A stretch of DNA of 64,000 nt from Oceanospirillum beijerinckii DSM 7166 (GCF_000422425.1 NZ_KE383828.1:1-64000), one strand, 5' to 3'; shown: positions 43,268-53,777, numbered from the stretch's first letter. A program made the numbers and translations. Notes: a model not told the origin generated them from the sequence alone.

Positions 43268-43394
43268 AACTTTGCCGCTTTTAAATAAATTTTCCCGATA
43301 CAGCATGACTTTTTCTGAGTTTAAGCTGATATACTCACGATAATTAACTATCTGATATTACAGATTAAACCGAATTATCGGAGAACAGCTGTCG

Positions 43395-43868
43395 ATGAGC
43401 TATATCCCCTTTGAAGAATACTCCCGCCGTTGGATTTTTAATCACAAAGATCTCCCTGTTACACCTGAAGATAAAGCACAGATTAAACCGATGACGGCAG
43501 AACGTTCTCTGCAGTTATGGCGTGCCCAGATCAGCGAAAAAAGTCTGGATCATAGCTTTTTCCAAAAGGATGATTGGGCCGGTAACAGTAAGAGCTGGTT
43601 GGAACAGGAAGATTGGCAGAAGGTCTGGGAACGTCCCGGTAATGAACTGCCGGAACTTTTGGCGCAGCATTTTCAGTGGGAAGATAACACGGTCGTTTAT
43701 TTCTGCTACGACAGTGAAAATGTAATCGAAACCACCTGGGGCGTGTATCGTCGCTGTTGGAAAAACTTTCTGTTTTTCGATGATGGCCCTTTATTGATCG
43801 GTAAAAAAAGAAAGCAAGTCGCGCAATTCTTTGACAATGGTCAGGTGCGTATTGGTCTGAAACCGTAA
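43395..43868 (+). CDS. DUF2947-family protein
   Basis: A 157-residue protein rich in Trp: MSYIPFEEYSRRWIFNHKDL, WLEQEDWQKVWERPGNELP and VYFCYDSENVIETTWGVYRR. It matches the DUF2947 family of marine gammaproteobacteria. The function is unknown. It lies upstream of sbcD with a 64-base gap; co-transcription is possible. Confidence 0.8.
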   Translation: MSYIPFEEYSRRWIFNHKDLPVTPEDKAQIKPMTAERSLQLWRAQISEKSLDHSFFQKDDWAGNSKSWLEQEDWQKVWERPGNELPELLAQHFQWEDNTVVYFCYDSENVIETTWGVYRRCWKNFLFFDDGPLLIGKKRKQVAQFFDNGQVRIGLKP

Positions 43869-43932
43869 GCCGGGCTCGGGTTGTTTTTATCAGTGCACTT
43901 TTTCTACGTCTCGTTATCTCTATAGGCAGTGT

Positions 43933-45300
43933 ATGCGGATTCTACACACTTCAGACTGGCATCTGGGGCAACTGTTTTACGGTAAAAGCCGAGAGCAGGA
44001 GCAGGCTCATTTTTTATGCTGGTTAGTTGAGCAGGTTAAGGCTCATCAGATTGATGCCGTAGTGGTTGCCGGTGATCTGTTTGATACCGGTACACCGCCC
44101 AGTTATGCCCGTGCTCTGTACAACCGTTTTGTTGATCAACTGACTCAAACAGGCTGTCAGTTGGTGTTATTGGCGGGCAATCATGATTCGGTAGCGGTTC
44201 TGAACGAATCCCAATCCCTGCTAAGTCGTCTGGGGGCTTCTATTATTGCAGGTTCTGGAGATAACCTTAGTCAGCGTCTGCTGGAATTGACGGATCATAC
44301 CGGGCAGGTGGGTGCTATTTTATGCGCTATCCCGTTTTTACGTGCCCGGGATCTGGTAACCAGTCAGTCCGGCCAATCCTCCCAGGATAAACAGCGCGAG
44401 CTACAGCAGGCCATTGCTGATCATTATCAGAGTTTGTATCAGTTAGCTAAAGAGCGGGCAGAAGCGCTTACAGCGGATCAGCCTGAGCCTGCGATCGTAA
44501 TGACCGGACATCTCACTGCACTGGGGGCCAGTGTCAGTGACTCAGTACGTGAAATTTATATCGGAACCTTGGAAGGTTTTCCCGCAGATCTATTCCCTGC
44601 GGCAGATTATATCGCTTTAGGCCACATTCACCGTAGTCAGAAAGTGGCTAAACGGGACAATATCCGTTATTCCGGTTCACCCATTGCCCTGAGCTTTGAT
44701 GAAGCCAGGCAGAGTAAATCAGTATTATTGGTTGAGCTCACCAAGGAGCAACCGGCTGAGGTAACGCCGCTTGAAGTACCTTGTTTTCAGGCGATGGCTC
44801 GAATCACTGGTAATCTGGCTCAAATTGAGCGGCAGATAGAGCAGGTTGTACAAGAATTTCTTGACTCAGGCGTTGAATATGAAGAAGGCGGTGAAGAAGG
44901 GAATAATCAGGTTACGAGGCAGAATGGCAGTAGCCTAGTTGATCGTCATATCAAGCAACTGCAAGCCGAAATGCTCTGGCTGGATATTGAAGTTGATAGC
45001 CAGGAGTTCCTATCTGATCTGCAGCCCCGTATCGAAGCGATGTGTCAGGATAAACCCGTTGAAGTACTGCGTATCAGACGCCAGCGTCAACTAAGAAAGC
45101 TGCAGGGCACAGAGCCTGACAAGTTACAGTTGCATGAGTTAAGCGTGAGTGATGTTTTTCAGCGCCGTCTGGAGCTGGAAGATTGGCACAGGGAAGAGGT
45201 GTTAGACGGGGAACAAAAAGAGGAACAGACCGGACGTAAACAGCGACTGGAATCCTGTTTTCAACAAGTGCTTGATACCTTGTCTAATCCCATCGAATAG
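43933..45300 (+). CDS. sbcD: SbcD exonuclease subunit
   Basis: A 455-residue Mre11-like nuclease with the five phosphoesterase motifs: MRILHTSDWHLGQLFYGKSR (Asp8, His10), VAGDLFDTGTPPSYAR, LLAGNHDSVAVL, MTGHLTALGASVSD and ALGHIHRSQKV. With SbcC it forms the SbcCD complex that cuts DNA hairpins and processes blocked ends. The C-terminus is longer than the E. coli subunit (about 400) and contains acidic linkers (EEGGEEGNN). SbcC follows. Confidence 0.95.
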   Translation: MRILHTSDWHLGQLFYGKSREQEQAHFLCWLVEQVKAHQIDAVVVAGDLFDTGTPPSYARALYNRFVDQLTQTGCQLVLLAGNHDSVAVLNESQSLLSRLGASIIAGSGDNLSQRLLELTDHTGQVGAILCAIPFLRARDLVTSQSGQSSQDKQRELQQAIADHYQSLYQLAKERAEALTADQPEPAIVMTGHLTALGASVSDSVREIYIGTLEGFPADLFPAADYIALGHIHRSQKVAKRDNIRYSGSPIALSFDEARQSKSVLLVELTKEQPAEVTPLEVPCFQAMARITGNLAQIERQIEQVVQEFLDSGVEYEEGGEEGNNQVTRQNGSSLVDRHIKQLQAEMLWLDIEVDSQEFLSDLQPRIEAMCQDKPVEVLRIRRQRQLRKLQGTEPDKLQLHELSVSDVFQRRLELEDWHREEVLDGEQKEEQTGRKQRLESCFQQVLDTLSNPIE

Positions 45301-45403
45301 TTTATCCCTTCATAACATATTTGGCTGAGTCCGTGCATTGGGTTTGGTTCTCATCCCCAAAGCACGAATTATCTGAGTAAACACGGCTGTTGCAGATCAA
45401 ATC

Positions 45404-48400
45404 ATGAAAATCCTGAGTGTACGTTTAAAGAACCTGAACTCTCTGAAAGGGGAGTGGAAAATAGACTTTCGTCAACAGCCATTTAATACCAGTGGCTTAT
45501 TCGCCATTGTCGGTGCGACCGGCGCGGGGAAAACCACCCTTCTGGATGCCCTGTGTTTAGCGCTATATCACCAGACTCCCAGGCTGAAAAAACCGCAAAG
45601 TGGTGAAAACCAATTGATGACTCATCACACGGCTGAGTGTTTGGCCGAAGTGGAGTTTGAAGTCGATGGTGAAGGCTATCGTGCATTCTGGTCTCAGCGC
45701 CGTGCTCGGGGTAAAGCCGACGGTAAACCTCAGCCGATCAAAGTCGAATTGGCCAAGCTGGATGGTGAAATTGTTGCCGATAAGGTGAATGAAAAGCTTG
45801 AGCAGATGGAACGACTCACGGGGCTCGATTTTGAGCGCTTTACCAAATCCATGCTGTTATCTCAGGGGCAGTTTGCGGCGTTTTTAAATGCTTCCTCTTC
45901 TGATCGTGCGGGTTTGCTGGAAAAACTCACGGGGACCGAGATCTATGGTCAGATCTCGCAACAGGTTTACCAGCAGTTTAAAGAGCAACAGCAAGCGTTG
46001 GAAAAGTTGAAAGCCAAGCTGGAGGGGGTAGAGCTGCTGACTGCGGATGAGATTGAGGCCATTGAGCAGCAGCTGGAACAGCTGAGCCAGCAGATTGAGC
46101 AACATAAACCCCAGCTACAACAACTAGAGAAAGAGCTGGCAGCCTGTATTCAACAAGAGCGGCTAGAAACCTCTATCAGTCAGGGAGAGCAACAGCTGCT
46201 GGAGATTGAAAAACAGGAAGCTGAATCTAAGCCCGATCTTGAACGCTTGATGTTGCATCAGCCTGCATTGTTGATTCAGGGGGATTATCAAAAACTTCAG
46301 GATGCTCAGCAGCAGCTAACGGATTGGCAGCAGCGGGTAGAACAGCAGCAAACACTGTTTGATCAATGTCGGGAACAGAAAGAGAAAGATCAAAAACTGG
46401 CAGAGCGGGCTAAGGCTCAGCTCACAGCAGACCAACAGCATAAGCAGGAATCCGAGAACCGCATCATTAACGAGATGCTGCCCCTGGATAACCAGATTGA
46501 ACGGTTACAGCAGCAATGTCATGAACTGGATAGTCAGCAGCAAAAACTACAGCAATCCCTGGCAGAACTGCAGGCACAAACACAAAATAATCAGCAACAA
46601 CTGACCCGTCAAAGTCAGTTATTACAGCAAACTGATCACTATCTTCAGCAAAATAGCCATAAACAGAACCTGAATGAGCAAATCGGTGGTTGGTCTCAAT
46701 TGTTTGATCAACGTCGGGGCAATAAGCTTCAGTTACAAGCCAGCCTTGATCAGCTCAGTCAGTTCACCAACGCTATAGCTCAAAAACAAGCTCAGGCAAC
46801 GCCACTTAAGCAGCAGTTAGAGCAGGTAAACACACAGCAGAGCGAGTTGTCTCTGCAGCTACAAGCTATCGAGCAGCAACTGCGATCCCATACGATTCAA
46901 AATGACTCGCAGGCAAGAGCGGAACTTCACAGCTTACAGCAACAACAAGGTAGCTGGCTTCAGCTGGAACCGGTACAGCAGCGCTGGCTGGAAGTGACAG
47001 GGCAAATTAAACAGTTTGAGCAGCAACTGTCAGAGGTCAATCAGGAGCTTGAACCGCTGCCTGAACAGCACGCCAGACTGAGGGAGCAATACCGGCAGCA
47101 AAAAGATCATTTGATTGATCTTGAGAATCTGTGGCAACGGGAGAAACAGATCCACCAGCTGCAATATGAACGCCAGCGCTTAATAGAAAACGAGCCATGC
47201 CCTTTATGTGGTTCGACTGAACATCCGGCGGTACAAAGTTACAGTGAGATTCAACCTGAGGAAACCGAGCAGCGTCTGGAGCAGAAAAGACAAGAGCTGG
47301 CACAGTTGGAAGAGCAGGGGAAAAAGACCTCTCTAAGACTTGAGCAGCTTAAAAACCTGCAACAACAGCAGCACGACAATTTGCAGCGTTTACAGCAGGA
47401 AGCTCTGCAACTGCAGGCCAAGTGGCAGCAACTGACGGGAGACTTAGGTCAACTCAATTTTTCTATTGAAAATGTTGAAGGCTTAACAGCCGCTCTTCAG
47501 CATTTCACGGATCAACTGGTTCAGCAGCAACAGTGCTTAGCGGAGAAGGATCAGTTACAGCAAAACAAGCAACAATTGCTGGAGCAGCAACACCAACTCT
47601 CAGCTCAGATCCAGCAGTTAGAAAGCCAGTGGCAGAAAAATCAGCATGAGGCAGCTCTGTCGCAACAGAATCAGCTGGCCTGTCAGCAGGAGGTTGAGCG
47701 ATATCAGCAGCAGGAGCAGCAGCTGGAAAATACTCTTAACAGCCAGCTACAGAGCTATGGTTATGCTGTACCTGATCCTGAGCAACAAACTCAATGGCTA
47801 CAGGATATCAGTCAAGAGTGCGAGAAGATAAAACAGTACCTGCAGCAACAGCAGGAGCTAAAGCAAGAGATTGCTCAACTACAGACCACTCAGTCGTTGC
47901 TACAGCAACAACTGGAAAGTCAGCAAGCGAGTGTTCAGCAAGTCGATGAGCAGTTAAAACTGCAGCAGCAGGCATTATCCGCTAAACAAGATGAGCGTCG
48001 TATTACCTTTGGTATGAAAAGCGCTGATGAAGAGCGTCAACGTCTACAGCGTCAGCTGGAGCAATCTGAGAAGAACCTACAGCAGCAGTTAAAACAACAG
48101 CAGACGAGCCAGTCTGCATTTGATGAAGCTAAAGCCAAGCTGGAGCAACAGCAAGCACAAGTGATTCAACAACAAGGGTTGCTCACAAGTCATCAACATA
48201 AATGGCAAGAAACATTAACGCAAAGCCCTTTTGTTGATCAGGATGCCTTTGAACAGGCACTGCTGGATAAAGATACCGCTCAACGATTATCTGAACTCAA
48301 ACAGCAACTGGAAAAAGAGCGTCATCAGATAGAAGCCCGTAATAAAGAGTACCAACAGCAGATGCAGCAGCATCTGGAACAGTTCCCGAATCTGGTTGAT

Positions 48401-49093
48401 AAAGTGAAATTGGAGCAATTGCTGTCTGATGCTCAGGCTGAGCATCAGCAGTATCGTGATGATCTCACCAAACAGCAACATAGGTTACTGCTGGATAAAG
48501 AGAAGCGCCAAAACCAGCAGCATCTGGCAGAACAGATCGACCAGCAACAAAGACAAGTGGGTGACTGGGATTATCTCAACACACTCATTGGCTCTGCTGA
48601 TGGGGCGAAATTCCGTCGTTTTGCTCAAGGTTTAACGCTGGACTATCTGGTGCAACTGGCCAACAGGCAGCTGCAGAAGCTGCATGATCGCTATCGGCTG
48701 CAGCGTAAATCCTCGGAGGAGCTGGGGCTGGAAGTGATGGATACCTGGCAAGCCGATGCAGTGCGTGATACCCGAACCTTGTCAGGAGGGGAGAGCTTTC
48801 TCGTCAGCTTAGCCCTGGCGTTAGGCTTATCGGATCTGGTCAGTCATAAGGTCTCGATCGATTCACTCTTCCTTGACGAAGGCTTTGGAACCTTGGATAC
48901 AGAAACCCTGGAGATTGCCCTGGATGCTCTGGATAGCCTCAACGCCAGCGGCAAGATGATTGGTGTGATCAGCCATATTGAAGCGATGAAAGAGCGTATC
49001 CCGGTGCAAATTCAGGTACGAAAGATGAGTGGCCTGGGAGTGAGCCAGCTGGAAAGCCGTTATCGTTTTAATGCTCAAGAAGCCTCTTTATAG
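45404..49093 (+). CDS. sbcC: SbcC ATPase subunit with very glutamine-rich coiled coil
   Basis: A 1229-residue Rad50-like SMC protein, longer than E. coli SbcC (1048). It has Walker A GATGAGKT (37-44), a zinc hook CPLCGSTEHP (599-608) at the centre of the coiled coil, signature LSGGESFLVSLALALGLSDL (near 1125) and Walker B SIDSLFLDEGFGTLD (near 1154). The arms are packed with Gln (runs such as EQQQQ, LQQQQ). With SbcD it cleaves hairpins and palindromes. No clear Shine-Dalgarno precedes the ATG at 45404. Confidence 0.95.
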   Translation: MKILSVRLKNLNSLKGEWKIDFRQQPFNTSGLFAIVGATGAGKTTLLDALCLALYHQTPRLKKPQSGENQLMTHHTAECLAEVEFEVDGEGYRAFWSQRRARGKADGKPQPIKVELAKLDGEIVADKVNEKLEQMERLTGLDFERFTKSMLLSQGQFAAFLNASSSDRAGLLEKLTGTEIYGQISQQVYQQFKEQQQALEKLKAKLEGVELLTADEIEAIEQQLEQLSQQIEQHKPQLQQLEKELAACIQQERLETSISQGEQQLLEIEKQEAESKPDLERLMLHQPALLIQGDYQKLQDAQQQLTDWQQRVEQQQTLFDQCREQKEKDQKLAERAKAQLTADQQHKQESENRIINEMLPLDNQIERLQQQCHELDSQQQKLQQSLAELQAQTQNNQQQLTRQSQLLQQTDHYLQQNSHKQNLNEQIGGWSQLFDQRRGNKLQLQASLDQLSQFTNAIAQKQAQATPLKQQLEQVNTQQSELSLQLQAIEQQLRSHTIQNDSQARAELHSLQQQQGSWLQLEPVQQRWLEVTGQIKQFEQQLSEVNQELEPLPEQHARLREQYRQQKDHLIDLENLWQREKQIHQLQYERQRLIENEPCPLCGSTEHPAVQSYSEIQPEETEQRLEQKRQELAQLEEQGKKTSLRLEQLKNLQQQQHDNLQRLQQEALQLQAKWQQLTGDLGQLNFSIENVEGLTAALQHFTDQLVQQQQCLAEKDQLQQNKQQLLEQQHQLSAQIQQLESQWQKNQHEAALSQQNQLACQQEVERYQQQEQQLENTLNSQLQSYGYAVPDPEQQTQWLQDISQECEKIKQYLQQQQELKQEIAQLQTTQSLLQQQLESQQASVQQVDEQLKLQQQALSAKQDERRITFGMKSADEERQRLQRQLEQSEKNLQQQLKQQQTSQSAFDEAKAKLEQQQAQVIQQQGLLTSHQHKWQETLTQSPFVDQDAFEQALLDKDTAQRLSELKQQLEKERHQIEARNKEYQQQMQQHLEQFPNLVDKVKLEQLLSDAQAEHQQYRDDLTKQQHRLLLDKEKRQNQQHLAEQIDQQQRQVGDWDYLNTLIGSADGAKFRRFAQGLTLDYLVQLANRQLQKLHDRYRLQRKSSEELGLEVMDTWQADAVRDTRTLSGGESFLVSLALALGLSDLVSHKVSIDSLFLDEGFGTLDTETLEIALDALDSLNASGKMIGVISHIEAMKERIPVQIQVRKMSGLGVSQLESRYRFNAQEASL

Positions 49094-49104
49094 GCTTCTT
49101 GAGC
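49073..49104 (+). terminator. hairpin at the end of sbcC
   Basis: GCTCAAGAAGCCT (49073-49085) pairs with AGGCTTCTTGAGC (49092-49104) around the sbcC stop codon (49091-49093). No T run follows. It may mark the transcript end between convergent genes. Confidence 0.5.
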
Positions 49105-49132
49105 GGTCTCAGAACTGGTCTGAGCTAATACG

Positions 49133-50851
49133 TTAGTTATCTTCTTGCCATATCGGGGCATTAATAGGCAGGGTTATCGTAAAGTGACAACCCTGCCGGT
49201 TTTCTACCGTGATTTCACCGCCTAATAACCCAGTGACTAAGGTATAGACAAAATTAAGCCCTAAACCTGAATTTCCTTGACCGATCTGCGTGGTGAAAAA
49301 AGGGTCAAAAACCTTCTTAAGGTACTGATCCTCGATCCCGCTGCCGTTATCGTGGAACTCAATAACCGTCATTTCTCCTTGTTGATGGGCACTGATGTCT
49401 ATAATGCGGTGTTCAGTATCATTGAAGGCATGACGCAGGGAGTTAACAATTAAATGTCCCAGAACTTCAGTCAGGACTCCGGGGAAACTATCTAAATCAA
49501 TCGGTGTATTTGTTGTAACAAGGATCTCTATATTTTGCTGTTTAAGTTGGCTACTGTGCAGTGTAGTGGCTTCATTGATAATATCGGCTAAGTGAAATGT
49601 TTGCCGCTGAGCTTTTGTGTGATCAAGTGCTACTCTCTTGAAACTGTTAACCAGTTGCACCGCTCGCTTGAGGGAGCGGGATAGCATTTCACCTGAGGAA
49701 AGCTGCTCATCAATATACTGTACCAACTCCTGATGTTTCAGGTTGCCTCGCTCAACCTTATTCTTTAGTGTTTTTGTTTCTTCATCCATTACACTGGACA
49801 AAGTAACTGAGATCCCAAGCGGTGTATTAATCTCGTGGGATAGACCCGCAACCAGAGTGCTCAGCGCTGCTACTTTTTCTGATTGTACCAAACGGCTTTG
49901 GGTTTTAGTCAGAAGTGACACGGTTTCTTCCAACTGTGCATTGGCTTGTCGCAGGGACAGGGTTTTTATATTGACCTGTCGTTTCAGTATTACAATGGCA
50001 GTCAGTGCGAGGAAGATCAAAACGCCTAGTAATGTTAGGCCCAGCATGTAATAGATCGATGTCAGCCTTTCCTGAGTCAGATAAACAATCTCATGCTTTT
50101 CCCATTGCCGGGTCAGGTATTCGACAGTGCCATCGCGGTGCATTCTCTTGATTGCCGTGTCTAAAGCCTGTGCCAACTCCTCATTTCCCTTTGCGATACC
50201 CAGATGAGTCGGTTTAATATGAATCGGAGGCTCAACAAACTTGATGCCGTCCAGATGATGTTTTTGGATAATATAGGCGCCGACCCATTTCGTGGTGGCC
50301 AGGGCGTCGATCTCGCCGTTTAGCAGCTGTTGGAAACCGGATAGATGATCTTTTATAACCACTTGCTCGGCCTGACTGTTCCGAGTAAGCAGGTTTCTAA
50401 GATAACCGCCTTTACTGACCCCAGTTCTAATGCCTGCCAAATCATCTAGGTTATGTATCGTCATATTATCGCTACGGACAAAAAGACTCAGTTCAAACCT
50501 TAAGAAGCCATCGACAAAATCATAATGCTTACTGCGTTCCGGGTTAGGGCTAAACACCGTTAGAACGTCGGCTTCTCCTTGTAAAACAAGCTGTTGTGCT
50601 TGTTTCCAATCAGTAAGCTGATAATGAATTTTTCGATTTAGCGTTCTGGCCAACTCTGGAAGAATGGATGGATAGATCCCTTTGGCTTTACCCTCTTCCA
50701 GCCATTCAATCGGAGCGTAATCTTTGTCGCCAACAATACGGATCGGTGGAAGGGGGCTGGTTTCCGGGCCATAGATAATTGTACTCTCTTCTGCAATAGC
50801 GAATGTGGAGTACAGGTATATTGCTATTAACACAACCAGATGTTTGAGCAT
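49133..50851 (-). CDS. sensor histidine kinase with fused SBP_bac_3 binding domain
   Basis: A 572-residue kinase. It has an N-terminal signal/anchor, a type-3 solute-binding domain (about 40-260: IRIVGDKDYAPIEWLEEGKA, GEADVLTVFSPNPERSKHYD, IDALATTKWVGAYIIQKH), one membrane segment (YMLGLTLLGVLIFLALTAI, near 270-290) and a coiled coil. A dimerisation His follows in TLVAGLSHEINTPLGISVTL, then an ATPase domain (NSLRHAF, DNGSGI, NSGLGLNFV). It would sense an amino-acid-like ligand. No response regulator is adjacent. It is an orphan signalling gene. Confidence 0.9.
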   Translation of the reverse strand: MLKHLVVLIAIYLYSTFAIAEESTIIYGPETSPLPPIRIVGDKDYAPIEWLEEGKAKGIYPSILPELARTLNRKIHYQLTDWKQAQQLVLQGEADVLTVFSPNPERSKHYDFVDGFLRFELSLFVRSDNMTIHNLDDLAGIRTGVSKGGYLRNLLTRNSQAEQVVIKDHLSGFQQLLNGEIDALATTKWVGAYIIQKHHLDGIKFVEPPIHIKPTHLGIAKGNEELAQALDTAIKRMHRDGTVEYLTRQWEKHEIVYLTQERLTSIYYMLGLTLLGVLIFLALTAIVILKRQVNIKTLSLRQANAQLEETVSLLTKTQSRLVQSEKVAALSTLVAGLSHEINTPLGISVTLSSVMDEETKTLKNKVERGNLKHQELVQYIDEQLSSGEMLSRSLKRAVQLVNSFKRVALDHTKAQRQTFHLADIINEATTLHSSQLKQQNIEILVTTNTPIDLDSFPGVLTEVLGHLIVNSLRHAFNDTEHRIIDISAHQQGEMTVIEFHDNGSGIEDQYLKKVFDPFFTTQIGQGNSGLGLNFVYTLVTGLLGGEITVENRQGCHFTITLPINAPIWQEDN

Positions 50852-51266
50852 ATATCACCCCTCTGGCAAGCTACGTTCACATGTGAGTATAATTCGTTTT
50901 TGGGGGGTATCGGGTAAAAATTAAAAAAACGATAAGTTCGTCATCAGAGCATTTCAGATTGCTTCTTAATGCGGGGTTAAATCTGGTGAGCTATCTGACT
51001 GAGGCTCAAAGTGGGCAGTGGTACCAGTTAAAAGACTGTAGATCTGTGTCTGAACCATGTTTATGCTTCGTAATAAATGACTTAGGGCTGCCACTAATCA
51101 GGAGTTCCAGTATTTCATCATTTAAGTGATCCGCATAGTTTATAAATGCTCAGAGGGAAGGAAAAGTGGTGACGGTGACAGGAGCTTTGTAGGTTATGAG
51201 AAAAATACGCCTACTGTAAATAGAGGCGTATAGTTCTGATACAGGTCCTTTTTGTTTTGCTATGTA
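50852..51266. other. 415-base gene-free stretch
   Basis: No gene. It contains the kinase promoter (minus) and, near the right, the hrpB terminator hairpin (51201-51232). A run GGGGGG at 50902-50907 stands out; no regulatory site was identified. Confidence 0.45.
51201..51232 (-). terminator. intrinsic terminator of hrpB
   Basis: On the minus strand ATACGCCT pairs with AGGCGTAT across CTATTTACAGT, followed by TTTTCTC. It lies about 35 bases past the hrpB stop. Confidence 0.78.
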
Positions 51267-53777
51267 TCAGCTTTTCAGTTGGCGCTTGGTTTTATGGGTC
51301 GCTTCAGCACTTAATGGATCCTCGGGCCAGGGATGTTTTGGATAGCGTCCACGCATTTCCTTACGGACTTGCGGATAGACATCCTGCCAGAAGGTGGTCA
51401 GGTTAGCCGTAACCGCTAAAGGGCGACCTGCAGGGGAGAGTAGACTGATGTTAACGGGACAGCCTAAAACCTGAGGTACATTTTCAGTACCAAACATCGC
51501 TTGCAACTTGATATGCATGGTTGGCCGGTGTTCGCTGTAGTCCAGCTGCACTTTCTGGCCTGTGGCGGCATTAAAGTACTTAGGCACCAGTTGATCCAAT
51601 TGTTGCTGTTGCTCCCACGGAAAAATAGAAAGCAGCATCTGTTGTAGCGGTAAAGCCTGCCACTGTTTTGTGCTACTAATATCGCCAAGATAAGGGGCTA
51701 ACCAGTTTTTTATCGTCGCTAACAATGTTTGCTCAGATGTATCAGGCCAATGTTCCGGCTGTTGCTGATATGCAAAACGCATGCGATGCAGTAATTTATA
51801 GCATTCTTCGTTCCACGGCAGAGCCGCTAAGCCCTCTTTCTCTACGCGATTTAATCCCGCCTGAACACGATGTTCGCTATTAATATTCGTTAATTTGATG
51901 GTTTTTAGCAGCAATTGACCGAGTCGAGTCTGACGTTCATTGATCAAGCGTCCCTGCTGCCATTGGCAAAAATCCAGTTCCTTAATCAGGTGTCGCTCTT
52001 GCAATAGGGCGCTAAGGTCCGAGACTTCTGCAAACAAGCTGATTTTCTCTTTTTGCTGTCCTGTTCGTGAATAGGTCTGTAATGCAAGGATGTAGGGTGA
52101 TTGACTTTGTGTGGTCAGCTCACCTTGTCGACCATTAGCCAGTTTATAGCTTTGAGACACAGGTGTAGCCGGAGCTGCAAGCTGCGAGGGAAAGCCCAAT
52201 AACAGAGCACCAATTAACTTATGGCTAAACTCATCATTGTGATAATCATTGACAAAGTGCTCGGCATTAAGCGACGAGTATGTCTGTTCAACTAAACGAG
52301 CGGTTGTATTCAGACAACGCTTAAGCTGTGGGTTTCGTGCTGAAGGCGTTTGTTTGTAGAAACTTTCAAGGCTGCTTAAAAGTTCGGGAGATTGCGGTTT
52401 TATATCTTCCTGCAAAAAAGCAATACAGGCAGCAGCGGCTTGTTGCTCTGTGATATTAAGGTTCAAACGCTGCAATACTACCCAACTTTTTGCCAAATGG
52501 GGAGCCAGGGGAAGTTGGCGGGCAAGTTCGCCATGCTCAGTAAATTGGTGTTGTCCGTTGACGGATTCAATCAGGCCCAAACGTTCCAGTTGTTCGATTG
52601 CGGCCTGCCAACGACTGGCATTAGGTTCAGTGACCCAATCGAATTCCTGATAATCATCGCTGCCCCATTGAATCAACTGATAGGCTAGGGACGCTAAATC
52701 CTGGCGATTGATCTCAGGCTCTGTTTGTTTTGCTAAAGCCGCATGTTGTTCCTGATTCCAACAGCGATAAACAGCACCTGCTTGGGTTCGGCCCGCACGA
52801 CCAGCCCGTTGAGTCGCTTCCGCCAGAGTGACAGAACGGGTATGCAGTTGGCTGAGCCCTGTGCGTTTATCAAAACGGGCCTCTCTGGCTAAGCCACTGT
52901 CGACAACCAAGGTAATGCCACCAATCGTCAGGCTTGTCTCTGCGATGGACGTCGCCAAAATTACTCTGCGTTGTTCGCTCATGGCCAGGGCTGATTTCTG
53001 CTCTTGAAGCTTCTGCTGACCATGTAAAATTCTTAAATCAATATTATGTCTGTTGCAGTAGCTTGCCAGGTTGCGTCTAGCCTGTTCAATCTCATAAACA
53101 CCGGGCAGGAAACAAAGCAGGTCACCTTCGTGCTGCGATAAGGCTAGTTCACATTGTTCACTTGTTACTGCAACCCGTTCAGAAAGTGGGATACTCTGGC
53201 GAGTAAAGTTTTCTTTGATAGGGAAGGTACGCCCAGGACAGAATAAAACCCGGGTATCCAGCGCCTGTTCTAATTCATCCTGAGCCAGAGTAGCTGACAT
53301 AATTAACAATTTAGCAGGGTTATCTTCCCTAAAAAGTTGGTTCATTTGTCGGCATAAGGCAAGAATCAGATCACTTTCCAATGTCCTCTCATGAAATTCA
53401 TCTAAAATGATTAAGGCAACATCGGACAACATGGGGTCAGATTGCAGCATCCTTAGCAAAACACCTGTAGTAACCAGCTCGACCCGAGTTTTTCCACTGC
53501 AGCGACTTTCTCCCTTCACCCGATAACCTATGGTTTCACCGACAGTTTCACCCAGTTGCTGTGCCATGTAGCTCGCTGCAGACTGAGCCGCCACACGTCT
53601 AGGGGCTGTCATAATGATTTTTTTATTTGCAAATAGTGGACTTTTCTGAAGATAAACAGGAACCTGTGTAGTTTTACCCGCACCGGGTTCTGCACTTAAA
53701 AGGGTAATTTCTTGTTGGGCAACTATCTGTTCAAGTTCTTCAATTAATTGATAAATAGGCAGCGCTGGCTCAGTCAT
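51267..53777 (-). CDS. hrpB: ATP-dependent helicase HrpB
   Basis: About 836 residues of a DEAH-type helicase: P-loop LLSAEPGAGKTTQVPVYLQK, DEFHER (DEAH-like box), MSATLAQDE, and QRAGRAGR near VTLAEATQRAGRAGRTQAG, followed by HA2/OB-type and HrpB C-terminal domains. It belongs to the HrpB group, whose role in RNA metabolism is poorly known. ATG at 53777 gives MTEPALPIYQLIEEL; the longer frame (to 53840, TTG) is less likely. Confidence 0.93.
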   Translation of the reverse strand: MTEPALPIYQLIEELEQIVAQQEITLLSAEPGAGKTTQVPVYLQKSPLFANKKIIMTAPRRVAAQSAASYMAQQLGETVGETIGYRVKGESRCSGKTRVELVTTGVLLRMLQSDPMLSDVALIILDEFHERTLESDLILALCRQMNQLFREDNPAKLLIMSATLAQDELEQALDTRVLFCPGRTFPIKENFTRQSIPLSERVAVTSEQCELALSQHEGDLLCFLPGVYEIEQARRNLASYCNRHNIDLRILHGQQKLQEQKSALAMSEQRRVILATSIAETSLTIGGITLVVDSGLAREARFDKRTGLSQLHTRSVTLAEATQRAGRAGRTQAGAVYRCWNQEQHAALAKQTEPEINRQDLASLAYQLIQWGSDDYQEFDWVTEPNASRWQAAIEQLERLGLIESVNGQHQFTEHGELARQLPLAPHLAKSWVVLQRLNLNITEQQAAAACIAFLQEDIKPQSPELLSSLESFYKQTPSARNPQLKRCLNTTARLVEQTYSSLNAEHFVNDYHNDEFSHKLIGALLLGFPSQLAAPATPVSQSYKLANGRQGELTTQSQSPYILALQTYSRTGQQKEKISLFAEVSDLSALLQERHLIKELDFCQWQQGRLINERQTRLGQLLLKTIKLTNINSEHRVQAGLNRVEKEGLAALPWNEECYKLLHRMRFAYQQQPEHWPDTSEQTLLATIKNWLAPYLGDISSTKQWQALPLQQMLLSIFPWEQQQQLDQLVPKYFNAATGQKVQLDYSEHRPTMHIKLQAMFGTENVPQVLGCPVNISLLSPAGRPLAVTANLTTFWQDVYPQVRKEMRGRYPKHPWPEDPLSAEATHKTKRQLKS

